From an uncultured Elusimicrobiales bacterium (lineage in GTDB: Bacteria; Elusimicrobiota; Elusimicrobia; Elusimicrobiales; Elusimicrobiaceae), in NCBI GenBank assembly GCA_944326765.1, contig CALVFE010000009.1, forward strand, positions 1-43,218: a stretch of DNA of 43,218 nucleotides, read 5' to 3'. Shown in pieces: positions 1 to 7,662 of the stretch (position 1 is its first letter; each line of letters opens with the position of its first letter). Below the pieces are notes generated by a model, which saw only the letters and a program-made list of their open reading frames with translations, was not told the DNA's origin and did not search any database. Made by a program: the position numbers and the translations under genes.

Positions 1-2
1 TA

Positions 3-101
3 CCGGCGGAATTTGTGGCAGTGCCAAGAAACGAAGTAAAAAATTATGCCATCTCCCGTTTGGTTCAAAAATTATTGCAAAAAGCAGATTTGTCGGATTA
101 A
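3..101 (+). CDS. C-terminal fragment of an unidentified protein
   Basis: An open frame runs in from the left edge and stops at TAA 99-101, giving the last 32 residues (PAEFVAVPRNEVK at the visible start, QKLLQKADLSD at the end). The basic, helix-forming tail fits the end of a soluble protein, but too little is present to name a family. No clear terminator follows before the pilin promoter at 256. It could be a chance frame, since it is supported only by being open and ending cleanly. Confidence 0.4.
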   Translation, partial: PAEFVAVPRNEVKNYAISRLVQKLLQKADLSD

Positions 102-255
102 CACTGTCGGATTGTTCGGCTCACCCAGCATACCCTCACGATCATAGTGGTGTAATAATGAAATGCAGGCTGCGTGAAACTGTTTTACATCTGATCACAC
201 GTACTATTTGCTCCTATTATATATAGACAAAAAGAGCAGGTTTTCGCAAGAAGCC
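102..255. other. Intergenic stretch upstream of pilin 1, nothing recognised
   Basis: About 150 bp with no gene, tRNA or convincing terminator. An AT-rich patch near 216-226 resembles a -10 box but has no -35 partner that I trust. Confidence 0.4.
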
Positions 256-283
256 TTGACTCGTTTTTTTTTTTTGATAAATT
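256..283 (+). promoter_or_regulatory. Pilin 1 promoter with a 12-T tract between -35 and -10
   Basis: TTGACT (256-261) is followed by CG, twelve Ts (264-275), then GATAAATT. The -10 can be read as GATAAA (14-bp spacer) or TAAATT (278-283, 16-bp spacer). Reading TAAATT puts the expected start of transcription on the A of the pilin ATG at 290, with no Shine-Dalgarno. The same arrangement recurs exactly 2679 bp downstream. Confidence 0.6.
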
Positions 284-289
284 TTGCGT

Positions 290-865
290 ATGAACAAAAA
301 TTATCAAAAATCATTTTCCGACGATAAAATCGGCGGATTTACGCTTATAGAGCTGTTAGTGGTCGTTTTGATTGTCGGCATATTGGCCGCCGTAGCCTTT
401 CCTAAATATGAAAAAGCGGTAATTAAATCGCGTGCGGTACCTTTGCAAATCTGGGCGAAGCGGTTATATGATGCCCAGCAGGAGCATTTTTTAAGCAATG
501 GTAAATATGCTGATTATTTTGAGGAATTAGGAGAAGATTTTACGGTTTCATTTCCGGTGAAGACAACCGATACTGCTTGGGGACAAGCTAATCGTATGTT
601 GGCTACGGAGCAGTGGAGTATGGGCAAATATCCTTACGGGGTACGCCTTCTTATTCAGACTTCAGCCAGTGCGGCCCTTTTCAATAATTATTTTTATGAT
701 GGAAAAGGCGGTTTTGTCTATCGACATACGGGAAATTATAAAGGACAGTTGCTGTGTGGCGAGTATACTGGACACGCCGTAACGGCCGGCACATTCTGCA
801 AAGATATTATGGGATATCCAAATTTGGTGGAAGTCGCGTCTGGCTTCCGGTTATATAAGCAATAA
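290..865 (+). CDS. Type IV pilin-like (prepilin-type) protein 1
   Basis: A 191-residue class III prepilin. A short basic leader ends at Gly-Gly followed by [17 protein letters not shown], the methylation/cleavage motif with Glu at +5 and the hydrophobic pilus-assembly helix. Such proteins are cleaved by prepilin peptidase and assembled into type IV pili or type II secretion pseudopili. The helix runs into FPKYEKAV, the form typical of Elusimicrobium pilins. The C-terminal half holds a Cys pair (LLCGEYTG and GTFCKD) that probably forms the D-region disulfide. I chose ATG 290; an in-frame TTG at 284 lies inside the promoter. No Shine-Dalgarno is visible, so translation may be leaderless. The 5' end is nearly identical to the gene at 2969 while the C-terminal domains differ, so the two are paralogues with a shared head and different exposed surfaces. 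Specific function is unknown. Confidence 0.9.
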   Translation: MNKNYQKSFSDDKIGGFTLIELLVVVLIVGILAAVAFPKYEKAVIKSRAVPLQIWAKRLYDAQQEHFLSNGKYADYFEELGEDFTVSFPVKTTDTAWGQANRMLATEQWSMGKYPYGVRLLIQTSASAALFNNYFYDGKGGFVYRHTGNYKGQLLCGEYTGHAVTAGTFCKDIMGYPNLVEVASGFRLYKQ

Positions 866-876
866 AACTTTTTATG

Positions 877-914
877 AAAAAGCCGCCTCCCGTTTTTTGG
901 GAAGCGGCTTTTCT
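877..914 (+). terminator. Rho-independent terminator after pilin 1
   Basis: AAAAGCCGCCTCCC pairs with GGGAAGCGGCTTTT across a T-rich loop, followed by a T-containing tail, 12 bp after the pilin stop. Confidence 0.85.
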
Positions 915-943
915 GTTTATGAGACGTCAAGATCTTGGGGATA

Positions 944-952
944 TGATATAAT
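944..952 (+). promoter_or_regulatory. Extended -10 promoter of the nuclease/MBL pair
   Basis: TGATATAAT is a perfect extended -10 (TGnTATAAT). No good -35 is visible, as is common for extended -10 promoters. The transcript would start near 959, leaving a leader of about 60 nt with AAGGAG at 1004-1009. Confidence 0.6.
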
Positions 953-1018
953 TTTTGATATTCTAATGACGGTTTCGTCGGACCGTTCTTTTGAAACCAT
1001 ATTAAGGAGTTTTTATTC

Positions 1019-1702
1019 ATGCCGCAATCTCGTTCTGTAAAGTTATTCAAAGAGCGTTGTCTTGTCGTGTCAGAACAGGAAAAACTGATTCAAGAGCTGC
1101 TCGGTGAGCTAGAAAAAGGAGAGCCTGCTTTAACGGCGCTATTGTGTGGTACGGCGCATCCCAAAAAATACGCAGGGACATATCGTTCGGGGCAACACAG
1201 CTGCTGCATCGGTTTTACCAAAAACACTTTTTGGGAAAAAAGATTGTGCAAATGTATGTATTATTGGAATAGCAGCTGTACGAAAAACTGTGCAAATTGT
1301 GCTTTTCAAGAACGGTTCAAAATAGAGGGAGATTATCAAATTGCGGATTATGAAGTTCCGGCTTACTATGGCGGCGAAAAAGCCGTCGGAGAAATAGACT
1401 GGATCTTGCGTAACGGAAATGTGTATTACGCTACGGAAGTAAAACCGTATAAAGGAAATTCCGAGCCGCTTCTTCGTATGGCAGCCGAAGTTCTTACTTA
1501 TACTCTGGGGTATCCGGACGGAAAATATCAAAAAGCGATTGCCTTCTTTGAAAAAAACCGCGAAGACGGAACGGAAACCCCTCAACAAAAAGAGTATAAA
1601 TCCGCCTCCTCCCAGCTGCTTTACTTACTTAATAAAGCAGAAATTACGGTTTTCCGTTTGGAAGAAGACGGACCGGACGCTTATCGGATATGCAAATTAT
1701 AG
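1019..1702 (+). CDS. Cys-rich PD-(D/E)XK nuclease-like protein, unknown function
   Basis: 227 residues, started at ATG 1019 by AAGGAG at 9-nt spacing. I do not recognise a named family. The stretch GEIDWIL (about residues 123-129), a loop, then YYATEVKPYK has the Asp...Glu-x-Lys spacing of a PD-(D/E)XK nuclease core: two strands, with the following helix starting LLRMAAEVLTYTL. Before it is a cluster of cysteines (CKCMYYWNSSCTKNCANC, about residues 77-94) that could bind zinc or an Fe-S cluster, as in Cas4/AddB-type nucleases. The 3' end overlaps the next gene by 13 nt, so the two are translationally coupled and probably act together. The nuclease assignment is an inference from motif spacing; a non-catalytic relative is possible. 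Confidence 0.55.
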   Translation: MPQSRSVKLFKERCLVVSEQEKLIQELLGELEKGEPALTALLCGTAHPKKYAGTYRSGQHSCCIGFTKNTFWEKRLCKCMYYWNSSCTKNCANCAFQERFKIEGDYQIADYEVPAYYGGEKAVGEIDWILRNGNVYYATEVKPYKGNSEPLLRMAAEVLTYTLGYPDGKYQKAIAFFEKNREDGTETPQQKEYKSASSQLLYLLNKAEITVFRLEEDGPDAYRICKL

Positions 1703-2868
1703 TTCACCGCGGTACTCATCAGATTGGCGGCGTTGCCACCGAAATCCGAACTTCTTCTGCCCGTATCTTGATCGATATGGGGGATGAATTATCCAATGAG
1801 GCCGATTTTATCCCCCGACCGCTTTCCATCTCGGGCGTTACGGATGACCGCGAAGCGTGTGATGCGGTATTGTTTACCCACTATCATGGAGACCATATTG
1901 GGCAGCTTACAAATATACGCCCGAATATTCCGATATATATGGGTGTTCTGACCAAAGAGGTATTGCTGGCAACGTGTCGCAGAAAAACAGATCTGTTAAT
2001 GAAAGAGCGGATACAAAAAGCCTATACGTTTGAGCCGGGACAACGTTTTAAAGTAGGCGATATTGCGATTACCCCCTTTTGGGTGGATCACTCCGCGTGC
2101 GACAGTTATATGTTCCTGCTGGAAGCGGAAGGAAAACGCGTTTTGCATACGGGAGATTTCCGTCTGCACGGTTTTCGAGGGAAAGCTTTGCCGAAGTTGT
2201 TGAGATGGAAGATCGGAAAAGTAGATGTTTTAATTATAGAAGGAACCCAGCTTTCTCGTTCGGGCACGGTTTCCTTTACCGAGCGGCAGTTGCAGCAGCA
2301 AGTAAAAAAATATATGCAGCAGTATAAATATGTGTTTGTCTTATGTGCTGCCACCCAACTCGAACGCATTTGCGCCTTGGCAAAGGCCGTTCCGGCTGGT
2401 AAGTATTTTGTGTGCGATGGCTATCAAAATAAACTGCTGGATTTGTTACAGCGACATTGGGGAAATTATTCCGCCCTATACCGAAATTTGAAAAAAATAA
2501 CGTATGGGAAAAATCTGCATGAGCGGTTTGCCGAAAAGGGATTTCTCATGATGGTGCGTGATAATCGTCAGTTTAGAAGCATTATCCGGCGGTTTGATCC
2601 TCATCAGTCGGTTATTCTTTATTCTATGTGGGATGGTTACCGTACACGTCCGAACAGTTCCTTGCCAGATTTTTTAAACCTTGCCGAACATTGGGCACCG
2701 CTGCATACAAGCGGACATTCCTCGCAGGCGGACCTGCAACAAGTCATTCAAAAACTCAGTCCGCGCCGCGTGATCCCAATCCATACTGAATATCCCGAGG
2801 GGCTGAGCCGTATTTGTCCGACGGAAAAAATCGTTTTATTACAAGACGGTCAGGTTTGGTCATTTTAA
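1690..2868 (+). CDS. MBL-fold, beta-CASP (RNase J-like) metallo-hydrolase
   Basis: 392 residues. THYHGDHIGQL (near residue 77) is the zinc-binding HxHxDH motif. Further ligands are DHSACD and HTGDFR. The C-terminus carries HTSGHSSQAD and VIPIHTEYPE, matching beta-CASP motifs of RNase J and CPSF-type nucleases. The family cleaves nucleic acid phosphodiester bonds with two zinc ions. At 392 residues it is shorter than RNase J (about 550) and lacks RNase J's long C-terminal domain. The ATG lies inside the 3' end of the upstream PD-(D/E)XK-like gene (13-nt overlap). The family and metal site are clear. The substrate (RNA or DNA) and role (housekeeping processing, repair or defence) are not shown by the sequence. 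Confidence 0.85.
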   Translation: MQIIVHRGTHQIGGVATEIRTSSARILIDMGDELSNEADFIPRPLSISGVTDDREACDAVLFTHYHGDHIGQLTNIRPNIPIYMGVLTKEVLLATCRRKTDLLMKERIQKAYTFEPGQRFKVGDIAITPFWVDHSACDSYMFLLEAEGKRVLHTGDFRLHGFRGKALPKLLRWKIGKVDVLIIEGTQLSRSGTVSFTERQLQQQVKKYMQQYKYVFVLCAATQLERICALAKAVPAGKYFVCDGYQNKLLDLLQRHWGNYSALYRNLKKITYGKNLHERFAEKGFLMMVRDNRQFRSIIRRFDPHQSVILYSMWDGYRTRPNSSLPDFLNLAEHWAPLHTSGHSSQADLQQVIQKLSPRRVIPIHTEYPEGLSRICPTEKIVLLQDGQVWSF

Positions 2869-2934
2869 GCCCAAGGATTTTTTTGTTCTTTTTTTTAACA
2901 TACAGAAACCATCAGAGAAGCTTTTTGAATCGGC

Positions 2935-2962
2935 TTGACTTGTTTTTTTTTTTTGATAAATT
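2935..2962 (+). promoter_or_regulatory. Pilin 2 promoter, duplicate of the pilin 1 promoter
   Basis: TTGACT (2935-2940), TG, twelve Ts (2943-2954), then GATAAATT, with ATG at 2969. Spacing and tract length match the copy at 256-283. Confidence 0.6.
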
Positions 2963-2968
2963 TTGCAT

Positions 2969-3505
2969 ATGAACAAAATTTATCAAAAATCATTTCTCGA
3001 CGGTAAAACCGGCGGATTTACGCTAATAGAGCTGTTGGTGGTCGTTTTAATTATCGGCATATTAGCCGCTATAGCGCTGCCACAGTACGAGAAAGCGGTT
3101 GCTCGTTCCCGCTTATCGCAGCTGATGATTACGGCAAAAAATATATATGATGCTCAACAGGCATATTATCTGGCGAATGGACAATATGCCAGCAAGTTAG
3201 AAGAATTGGATATTGGTTTTGCTAACTTTGTAGATAATAAGGCGCAATCCATAAAATTTGAGTTTGGATCTTGTGCCATTAATTACGATACAGAAGAAAC
3301 TCCTGACCGGGTAGGCTGCCTTATGGAGAAACCGCGTATTTTTTATGCCATTAGGCTTTTAACTAACAGACGTACCTGTTGTGCCTATTCTCAAGATAAT
3401 TATGCCGGAGAAAGTGTGTGCCAGAGTTTGTTTTTTGGGGCAGAAATGCACAATGGCTGTAGTGAAAGTTCTCCTTGCCATTGTTACTCGTCTTCTTCTC
3501 TTTGA
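2969..3505 (+). CDS. Type IV pilin-like (prepilin-type) protein 2
   Basis: 178 residues with the same leader and core as pilin 1: [24 protein letters not shown], then [12 protein letters not shown]. The first ~45 codons align to pilin 1 without gaps at DNA level, including promoter and synonymous positions. The remainder differs, with eight cysteines in the C-terminal half ([34 protein letters not shown]). ATG 2969 is chosen over TTG 2963 for the same reason as in pilin 1. An intrinsic terminator begins 16 bp after the stop, which supports the C-terminus as drawn. It is probably an exported minor or alternative pilin subunit; which machine it joins cannot be told here. Confidence 0.88.
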   Translation: MNKIYQKSFLDGKTGGFTLIELLVVVLIIGILAAIALPQYEKAVARSRLSQLMITAKNIYDAQQAYYLANGQYASKLEELDIGFANFVDNKAQSIKFEFGSCAINYDTEETPDRVGCLMEKPRIFYAIRLLTNRRTCCAYSQDNYAGESVCQSLFFGAEMHNGCSESSPCHCYSSSSL

Positions 3506-3520
3506 ACATGAAATGAATCA

Positions 3521-3557
3521 AAAAGCCGCTTTCCTATTTTGGAAAGCGGCTCTTTTT
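3521..3557. terminator. Terminator shared by convergent pilin 2 and fadL-like gene
   Basis: AGCCGCTTTCC (3524-3534) pairs with GGAAAGCGGCT (3541-3551). There is a T run on the plus side and an A run before the stem, so it can work in both directions between the convergent genes. Confidence 0.85.
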
Positions 3558-3569
3558 TATATTTTAATT

Positions 3570-4802
3570 CTAGAACTTATATCCAAAGGTAAGCGAGAAT
3601 ATATTGCTGTTTCCGTCGGAATATTCCATCGGAAGCACTCCGGCGGCCGTATTAATGGAATGCCCTTTTAAGTCCTCCGCGAACACATGGGCATAAGCGA
3701 AGTCTAGGCTCCAGGTGTGTGTTTGGTATCCTACCCCAACGCTGGCAATATGGCGGTTGTCCACCGGAACCAAAGTGTCCATGGCGTTTTTATTGATGGG
3801 AGATTTGTCATACACGTATCCTGCCCGCAGCGCCCAATTGGGAGTAAGCATATATTCGGTACCGAGGTTTAAACGGTAAACATCTTGATAGTTTTTCTTG
3901 TTGTGAATGGTGGGCGCTTCTTCTTTATCTTTATATTCAATTAAGATCTGGTCATAAGAACTCCAAAAAGTTCCCACGATGCCGGCTTCAATGACCCAGT
4001 CTTCCGTCGGGCGAAAAGCAATGCCGGCGGAAAGACTGTCCGGCAGAACGATGGATCCTTTGGCATCGCCGCTATATAATTGGTTCGGAATTTCCAAGCC
4101 GGCGGCAATACGCCCGTTTAAGTTCTGTTTTACTTTGGTGCGGTACATGGCGCCTAAAGACCATTTTTCAGCCCATTCGGGTTTGTAAATAAACGAGAAG
4201 TTTCCCCCCCAGCTGACGCCCGAACCGCTGATTTCATATCCCGTTGCGTGTGCATAAGCGGCAGAAGAAGTGTTTAAAGTGGAGTTTTGGGAAAACCCGA
4301 TAATCATTGCTTCCAAGCCCATTGCGATTGAAAGTTCGTCATTGGCTTTTACGGCAATCGTCGGCGTAAAAGAAAACGTTTCCAATTTCACTTTATAGGC
4401 CAAAAGGCTGCCCGTCCAAGTTTCCCAATTCTTATATTCTCCGCCCAAACCGTAGCGGGAAAATCCGCCTAAACCGACGGATACCTGATCACTCCATTTT
4501 TGGGTGATAAAAAAGTTGGGTAAATACCATACGTCGTTTTTCAGCGTGCGGGAATCGCCGGCCGCGGTGGTTTTGGCGTCCGCCGTTACCACGGTCAGGC
4601 CGACTTGGGCTTGCGTGCCTTCCAGCTCGGTAATAAGCGCAGGGTTATTTGCCAGGGAGGCGGCTTCGGCTTTATTGGCCATCACGGCGCCGCCCATAGC
4701 GGTAGAACGGCCGCTGTATTCATACAGGGCAAATCCCGCGCCGTAGGAAAAATCGGCCAGCAGGACGGATAAGAGCAGTACAGCTGTCAGTTTTTTATAC
4801 AT
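3570..4802 (-). CDS. OmpP1/FadL/TodX-family outer membrane protein
   Basis: 410 residues with a signal peptide (MYKKLTAVLLLSVLLADFSYG) ending before AGFALYEYSGRSTAMGGA. This is the characteristic start of FadL-type barrels, where the N-terminus plugs the pore. The NNPAL motif (about residues 51-55) is also typical of the family, and the last residue is Phe (FGYKF) as for BamA-inserted barrels. FadL proteins move long-chain fatty acids or other hydrophobic compounds across the outer membrane; the ligand here is unknown. Start: AGAGGAA about 7 nt before ATG. It is separated from the upstream TPR gene by a terminator-like hairpin and a perfect 10-bp dyad (4820-4844), so it probably has its own control. 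Confidence 0.88.
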   Translation of the reverse strand: MYKKLTAVLLLSVLLADFSYGAGFALYEYSGRSTAMGGAVMANKAEAASLANNPALITELEGTQAQVGLTVVTADAKTTAAGDSRTLKNDVWYLPNFFITQKWSDQVSVGLGGFSRYGLGGEYKNWETWTGSLLAYKVKLETFSFTPTIAVKANDELSIAMGLEAMIIGFSQNSTLNTSSAAYAHATGYEISGSGVSWGGNFSFIYKPEWAEKWSLGAMYRTKVKQNLNGRIAAGLEIPNQLYSGDAKGSIVLPDSLSAGIAFRPTEDWVIEAGIVGTFWSSYDQILIEYKDKEEAPTIHNKKNYQDVYRLNLGTEYMLTPNWALRAGYVYDKSPINKNAMDTLVPVDNRHIASVGVGYQTHTWSLDFAYAHVFAEDLKGHSINTAAGVLPMEYSDGNSNIFSLTFGYKF

Positions 4803-4819
4803 GTATTTCCTCTATTTTA

Positions 4820-4844
4820 GATTTTGTTTGGGATAAACAAAATC
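4820..4844 (-). promoter_or_regulatory. Perfect 10-bp inverted repeat upstream of the fadL-like gene
   Basis: GATTTTGTTT (4820-4829), 5-nt loop, AAACAAAATC (4835-4844). It lies 18 bp before the fadL-like start and overlaps the T-rich tail of the upstream terminator. It could be an operator or a second hairpin in the leader. Confidence 0.5.
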
Positions 4845-4871
4845 CCGCCCGGATGGGTTTTTCCGGACGGG
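4844..4871 (-). terminator. Terminator after the TPR gene (minus strand)
   Basis: CCCGCCCGG (4844-4852) pairs with CCGGACGGG (4863-4871), allowing one G-U pair. On the minus strand it is followed by ATTTTGTTT. Confidence 0.7.
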
Positions 4872-4883
4872 AGTTACATCAAA

Positions 4884-5543
4884 TTATTTCTGGAGTTCAG
4901 CCATTTTTTCTTTGGCCGTGGTACCGAAGTAGGTTGGCGCATAAGCGTCTGCCAAGTGTTTATAGGCGTTTAAGGCTTCGGTTTTATTGCCGGCTAATTC
5001 TTGGCTCATGGCCAATGTTAGATAAGCTTGCGGCAAGGCAAAGCTTTTCGGATTGTTTTGAATGAACAGGTTCATTCCTTCTGCGGCGGACTTGTAATCT
5101 TTTACAGCCTGCTGTGAGGCAGCCAGCGACAAAGCCGCTACCGTGGAAACCGTTTCATTTGTGGAATTGAGAAGCGCCTTATATACATCAGCGGCTTGGG
5201 CATAATTTTCGGCGTTATACAATATATCCCCTTTCAGCAGCATGGCGTATTGGGCGGCGTTGGTGTCAGGGTATTTTTCGGACAGCGAATCAATGAGGTC
5301 AAATCCTTCATTTTCTTCCCCGCTTAACAGGGCTACTTGCGCCGCATAGTAAGCCGCCCAAGAATTTTGGGTTACTTTTTTAACATGGGCAGCGTAACAT
5401 CCCCCCACTGCGGCGGCTAATACTAAAATAACTAAAGCCGTCAATACGCCTCGTTTGTTGCGTTTACAAAAACGAATAATGCCGGATACAAACGACACGA
5501 TAATATCTTTCTGTTCTGCAGAAACGGTAACTTGTTTTGTCAT
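4884..5543 (-). CDS. Membrane-anchored TPR-repeat protein (YfgM-like architecture)
   Basis: 219 residues: a cytoplasmic N-terminal stretch, one transmembrane helix (about residues 33-52, GVLTALVILVLAAAVGG), then periplasmic helix pairs that read as three or more tetratricopeptide repeats (for example YAMLLKGDILYNAENYAQAA and YLTLAMSQELAGNKTEALNAY). This layout matches YfgM/TPR_21 proteins, which associate with the Sec translocon and periplasmic chaperones in Proteobacteria. The function here is inferred from architecture only. It lies 42 bp downstream of the dCMP deaminase gene. GGAG precedes ATG, and a TATAAT sits directly before that GGAG, so an extra internal promoter is possible. Confidence 0.75.
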   Translation of the reverse strand: MTKQVTVSAEQKDIIVSFVSGIIRFCKRNKRGVLTALVILVLAAAVGGCYAAHVKKVTQNSWAAYYAAQVALLSGEENEGFDLIDSLSEKYPDTNAAQYAMLLKGDILYNAENYAQAADVYKALLNSTNETVSTVAALSLAASQQAVKDYKSAAEGMNLFIQNNPKSFALPQAYLTLAMSQELAGNKTEALNAYKHLADAYAPTYFGTTAKEKMAELQK

Positions 5544-5585
5544 ATAACTCCATTATAGTAAAAATGTGGTCTAATCCGAAAGCGT

Positions 5586-6098
5586 TTAATTGGCGGCGAT
5601 GTCTTTTTCCGTCAGCTGACGGCACTCAATCCCGTTTTTAGCCAGAAAAATAATTCCGTCTTGGCTGCGGTCATACATATTTTTATAAAACACTTTTTTG
5701 ATGCCGGCGCTGACAATTACTTTGGCGCAGTGTACACAAGGCGACCAGGTTACATAAACCGAAGCCCCTTGGGTGGCGATGCCGTTTTTGGCGGCAAAGG
5801 CGATGGCGTTTTGTTCGGCGTGCAGTTCGTTTTCTACCGACCATTTTCCATGCAAGTCATAAAATATGCGGCTGGCTACAAAGTCCGCGTAGGTGGGAAA
5901 TTTGTCGCGGTAATTTTCTTCATAGACGGTTTGAAAGTTTTCCTCACAGTGCAGCTGCCCGGTTGGTGTTCCGTTAAAGCCCATACTGATTACCCGGTTG
6001 TCTTTTACCAGCACCGCACCTACTTGCAGGCGGCAGCAGGTGGATTGTTCGGCTACGAGCTCGGCCATTTTAATAAAAAGTCGGTGTTTGTTTTTCAT
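5586..6098 (-). CDS. dCMP deaminase (ComEB family)
   Basis: 170 residues. HAEQNAI (about residue 92) supplies the zinc-binding His and catalytic Glu, and WSPCVHCAK (about residues 117-125) supplies the two zinc-binding Cys of the cytidine/deoxycytidylate deaminase fold. N-terminal VGAVLVKDNRVISMGFNGTP is typical of ComEB/dCMP deaminases. The enzyme converts dCMP to dUMP in the cytosol, feeding dTMP synthesis. It sits 7 bp after the DUF486 gene, so the two are probably cotranscribed; no functional link between them is evident. Confidence 0.9.
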   Translation of the reverse strand: MKNKHRLFIKMAELVAEQSTCCRLQVGAVLVKDNRVISMGFNGTPTGQLHCEENFQTVYEENYRDKFPTYADFVASRIFYDLHGKWSVENELHAEQNAIAFAAKNGIATQGASVYVTWSPCVHCAKVIVSAGIKKVFYKNMYDRSQDGIIFLAKNGIECRQLTEKDIAAN

Positions 6099-6105
6099 AA
6101 GCTTT

Positions 6106-6438
6106 TTACCATTTTTTAAATACGAAAAATACCGCGGCTACCAAACAGGCGAATCCTACCAAATGATTCCATTTAAAGCTTTCTTTAAAATACAATGCCG
6201 AAAGTCCGGCAAAAACAGCCAACGTAATTACTTCTTGCATTACTTTTAGCTGGGTAACCGAGAAATAGTTGCTGCCAATACGGTTGGCAGGAACTTGCAG
6301 GCAGTACTCAAAAAAAGCAATGCCCCAGCTGGCCAAAATCACCAGCCAAAGGGCACGATTTTTAAACTTTAAGTGGCCATACCAGGCCACCGTCATAAAT
6401 AAGTTAGAAGCGCATAAAAGCGCGACGGTTCTCCACAT
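6106..6438 (-). CDS. DUF486 / DMT-family small membrane protein
   Basis: 110 residues with four hydrophobic helices: TVALLCASNLFMTVAWY, ALWLVILASWGIAFFEY, VITLAVFAGLSALYF and HLVGFACLVAAVFFVF. The pattern, with LQVPANRIGSNYFSVTQLK in the middle loop, fits DUF486, a drug/metabolite-transporter-like family of unknown substrate. It is the first gene of a minus-strand operon with the dCMP deaminase. A TATAAT lies on the minus strand at 6454-6449, 10 nt before the ATG, and no Shine-Dalgarno is obvious. Confidence 0.82.
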   Translation of the reverse strand: MWRTVALLCASNLFMTVAWYGHLKFKNRALWLVILASWGIAFFEYCLQVPANRIGSNYFSVTQLKVMQEVITLAVFAGLSALYFKESFKWNHLVGFACLVAAVFFVFKKW

Positions 6439-6485
6439 ACTTATTGATATTATATAAATTCTTTGTGTCTGCGTGCTTCAAAAAA

Positions 6486-6508
6486 CCGCCGCATGCTTGA
6501 TGCGGCGG
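6486..6508. terminator. Terminator after the secreted protein gene
   Basis: CCGCCGCAT (6486-6494) pairs with ATGCGGCGG (6500-6508). A run of A on the left and A on the right gives a T tail on the minus strand, serving the gene at 6527-7429. Confidence 0.85.
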
Positions 6509-6526
6509 AAAAAAACGGCAAAACCG

Positions 6527-7429
6527 TTATTGACCGGCCAGAATAGCATACATCTTGTCAAACGAAAGGGAGTTTCTTCCCGTGTTTTCCGCCTGCAGCC
6601 ATTTTCGGTAAGTGAGATAATTTGGGTCTTTTTGCAATATATTGCGCAAGTAGTCGTTGAAGGGCGTTTTAGACGATTGGGCGGCCAAAACGTTTAATTC
6701 AAACAGTTGGGGTTGAAAGTCGTTTGGATATCGAAGCATAAACTGAGTCAGTTGTATTAACCGGTTGGCCGTGGAAAAACTTAACGAGGTTGCATCGCCA
6801 AAGGGATCCGGGTGTTTTAATTTGGCGAAAAATTCGTTGGCGGTGCGGGTTAAATCTTCTTGCAGAAATAAAAAGATGGCTCGTTGTTCCAAGGGCATTT
6901 TATCCAATTTTTTAGAAGGGATATTTTTGGTTACGGCATATATATATTTTTTGAAGGGCAACTCGCCTTGAGGTGCATGCATGGAATGAGCAAATAAGTC
7001 CGGCAAGGGACTGGGGGTGTTGTTGTGCGTAGATAACCAACCGTGATTTTGCGCTAATACCCGACCATAATTTAGAAGCGCTGCTTGTTTTTCGTTTTTT
7101 AATCGTTCCAAGGCCGCTACGCGTTGATAGACAAAACGTGTCAGTTTTTGGGATATCGCTCCGGAAGCGCTGCTGTTTCGATATTTCCACGCTTGTCCCA
7201 CTTTCAGTGCATAATCGGAGGATATCAGCGGCGGAGTAAAACGTTTATAGTTTCGGGCGGCAGCCAAGTAGGCCCGTTCCGCTTGTTGGAGTGTTAAATT
7301 GCGTGCGGTTGCGTCAGCGGCGGTTTTAGCGGCGGTTGCTTGGAGAATAGGTTTGATTATTTTTCCCGTTTGGGCAAATGACGGATATGCAAAACAACAA
7401 ATAAAAAGTAAAATAGCGGATTTTTTCAT
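6527..7429 (-). CDS. Secreted helical protein of unknown family (paralogue A)
   Basis: 300 residues, starting at the ATG with GGGAGA upstream rather than at the longer open frame to 7570. The signal peptide is MKKSAILLFICCFAYPSFAQ. The mature part is rich in Ala, Gln and Lys and looks all-helical, with no catalytic motif that I recognise. Residues 219-265 align without gaps to residues 208-254 of the protein at 35251-36117, sharing L, YP, F, two L, then T.F..YLR. The two therefore appear to be diverged paralogues. It has its own promoter and terminator. Localisation is periplasm or outside. Confidence 0.75.
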   Translation of the reverse strand: MKKSAILLFICCFAYPSFAQTGKIIKPILQATAAKTAADATARNLTLQQAERAYLAAARNYKRFTPPLISSDYALKVGQAWKYRNSSASGAISQKLTRFVYQRVAALERLKNEKQAALLNYGRVLAQNHGWLSTHNNTPSPLPDLFAHSMHAPQGELPFKKYIYAVTKNIPSKKLDKMPLEQRAIFLFLQEDLTRTANEFFAKLKHPDPFGDATSLSFSTANRLIQLTQFMLRYPNDFQPQLFELNVLAAQSSKTPFNDYLRNILQKDPNYLTYRKWLQAENTGRNSLSFDKMYAILAGQ

Positions 7430-7458
7430 ATTTCTCCCGAAAAAAATAGATTTGTTCC

Positions 7459-7488
7459 ATAATATGACATTTTTGTCCACTATAGCAA
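7459..7488 (-). promoter_or_regulatory. Promoter of secreted paralogue A
   Basis: Minus-strand TTGCTA (7488-7483), 18-bp spacer, TATTAT (7464-7459). Transcription would start near 7452, about 22 nt before the ATG. Confidence 0.5.
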
Positions 7489-7662
7489 GAGGAAAAAAAC
7501 TATTCTGTCGGTAGGACTGTTCAAAACCCCGTTTTTCAAAAGGAAAGCTTTTTATTTTCTTTATTGGCAAGATGCAATAATTTGCGGAACCTTCGTGTTA
7601 AAATAAGAGTGGTATTAAAGTAGTAAAATATGCATTATCGTCTTAAAAACCAAACAAATTTA

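Noticed and set aside
3381..3671. Open frame overlapping the end of pilin 2, possibly a frameshifted pilin tail
   Set aside because: The pilin 2 stop at 3505 is followed at once by a strong terminator, and the alternative frame runs through that terminator. It has no ribosome site.
7430..7570. N-terminal extension of the secreted protein at 6527-7429
   Set aside because: It would place a signal peptide 47 residues inside the protein and covers the promoter at 7459-7488. The ATG at 7429 has a good GGGAGA site.
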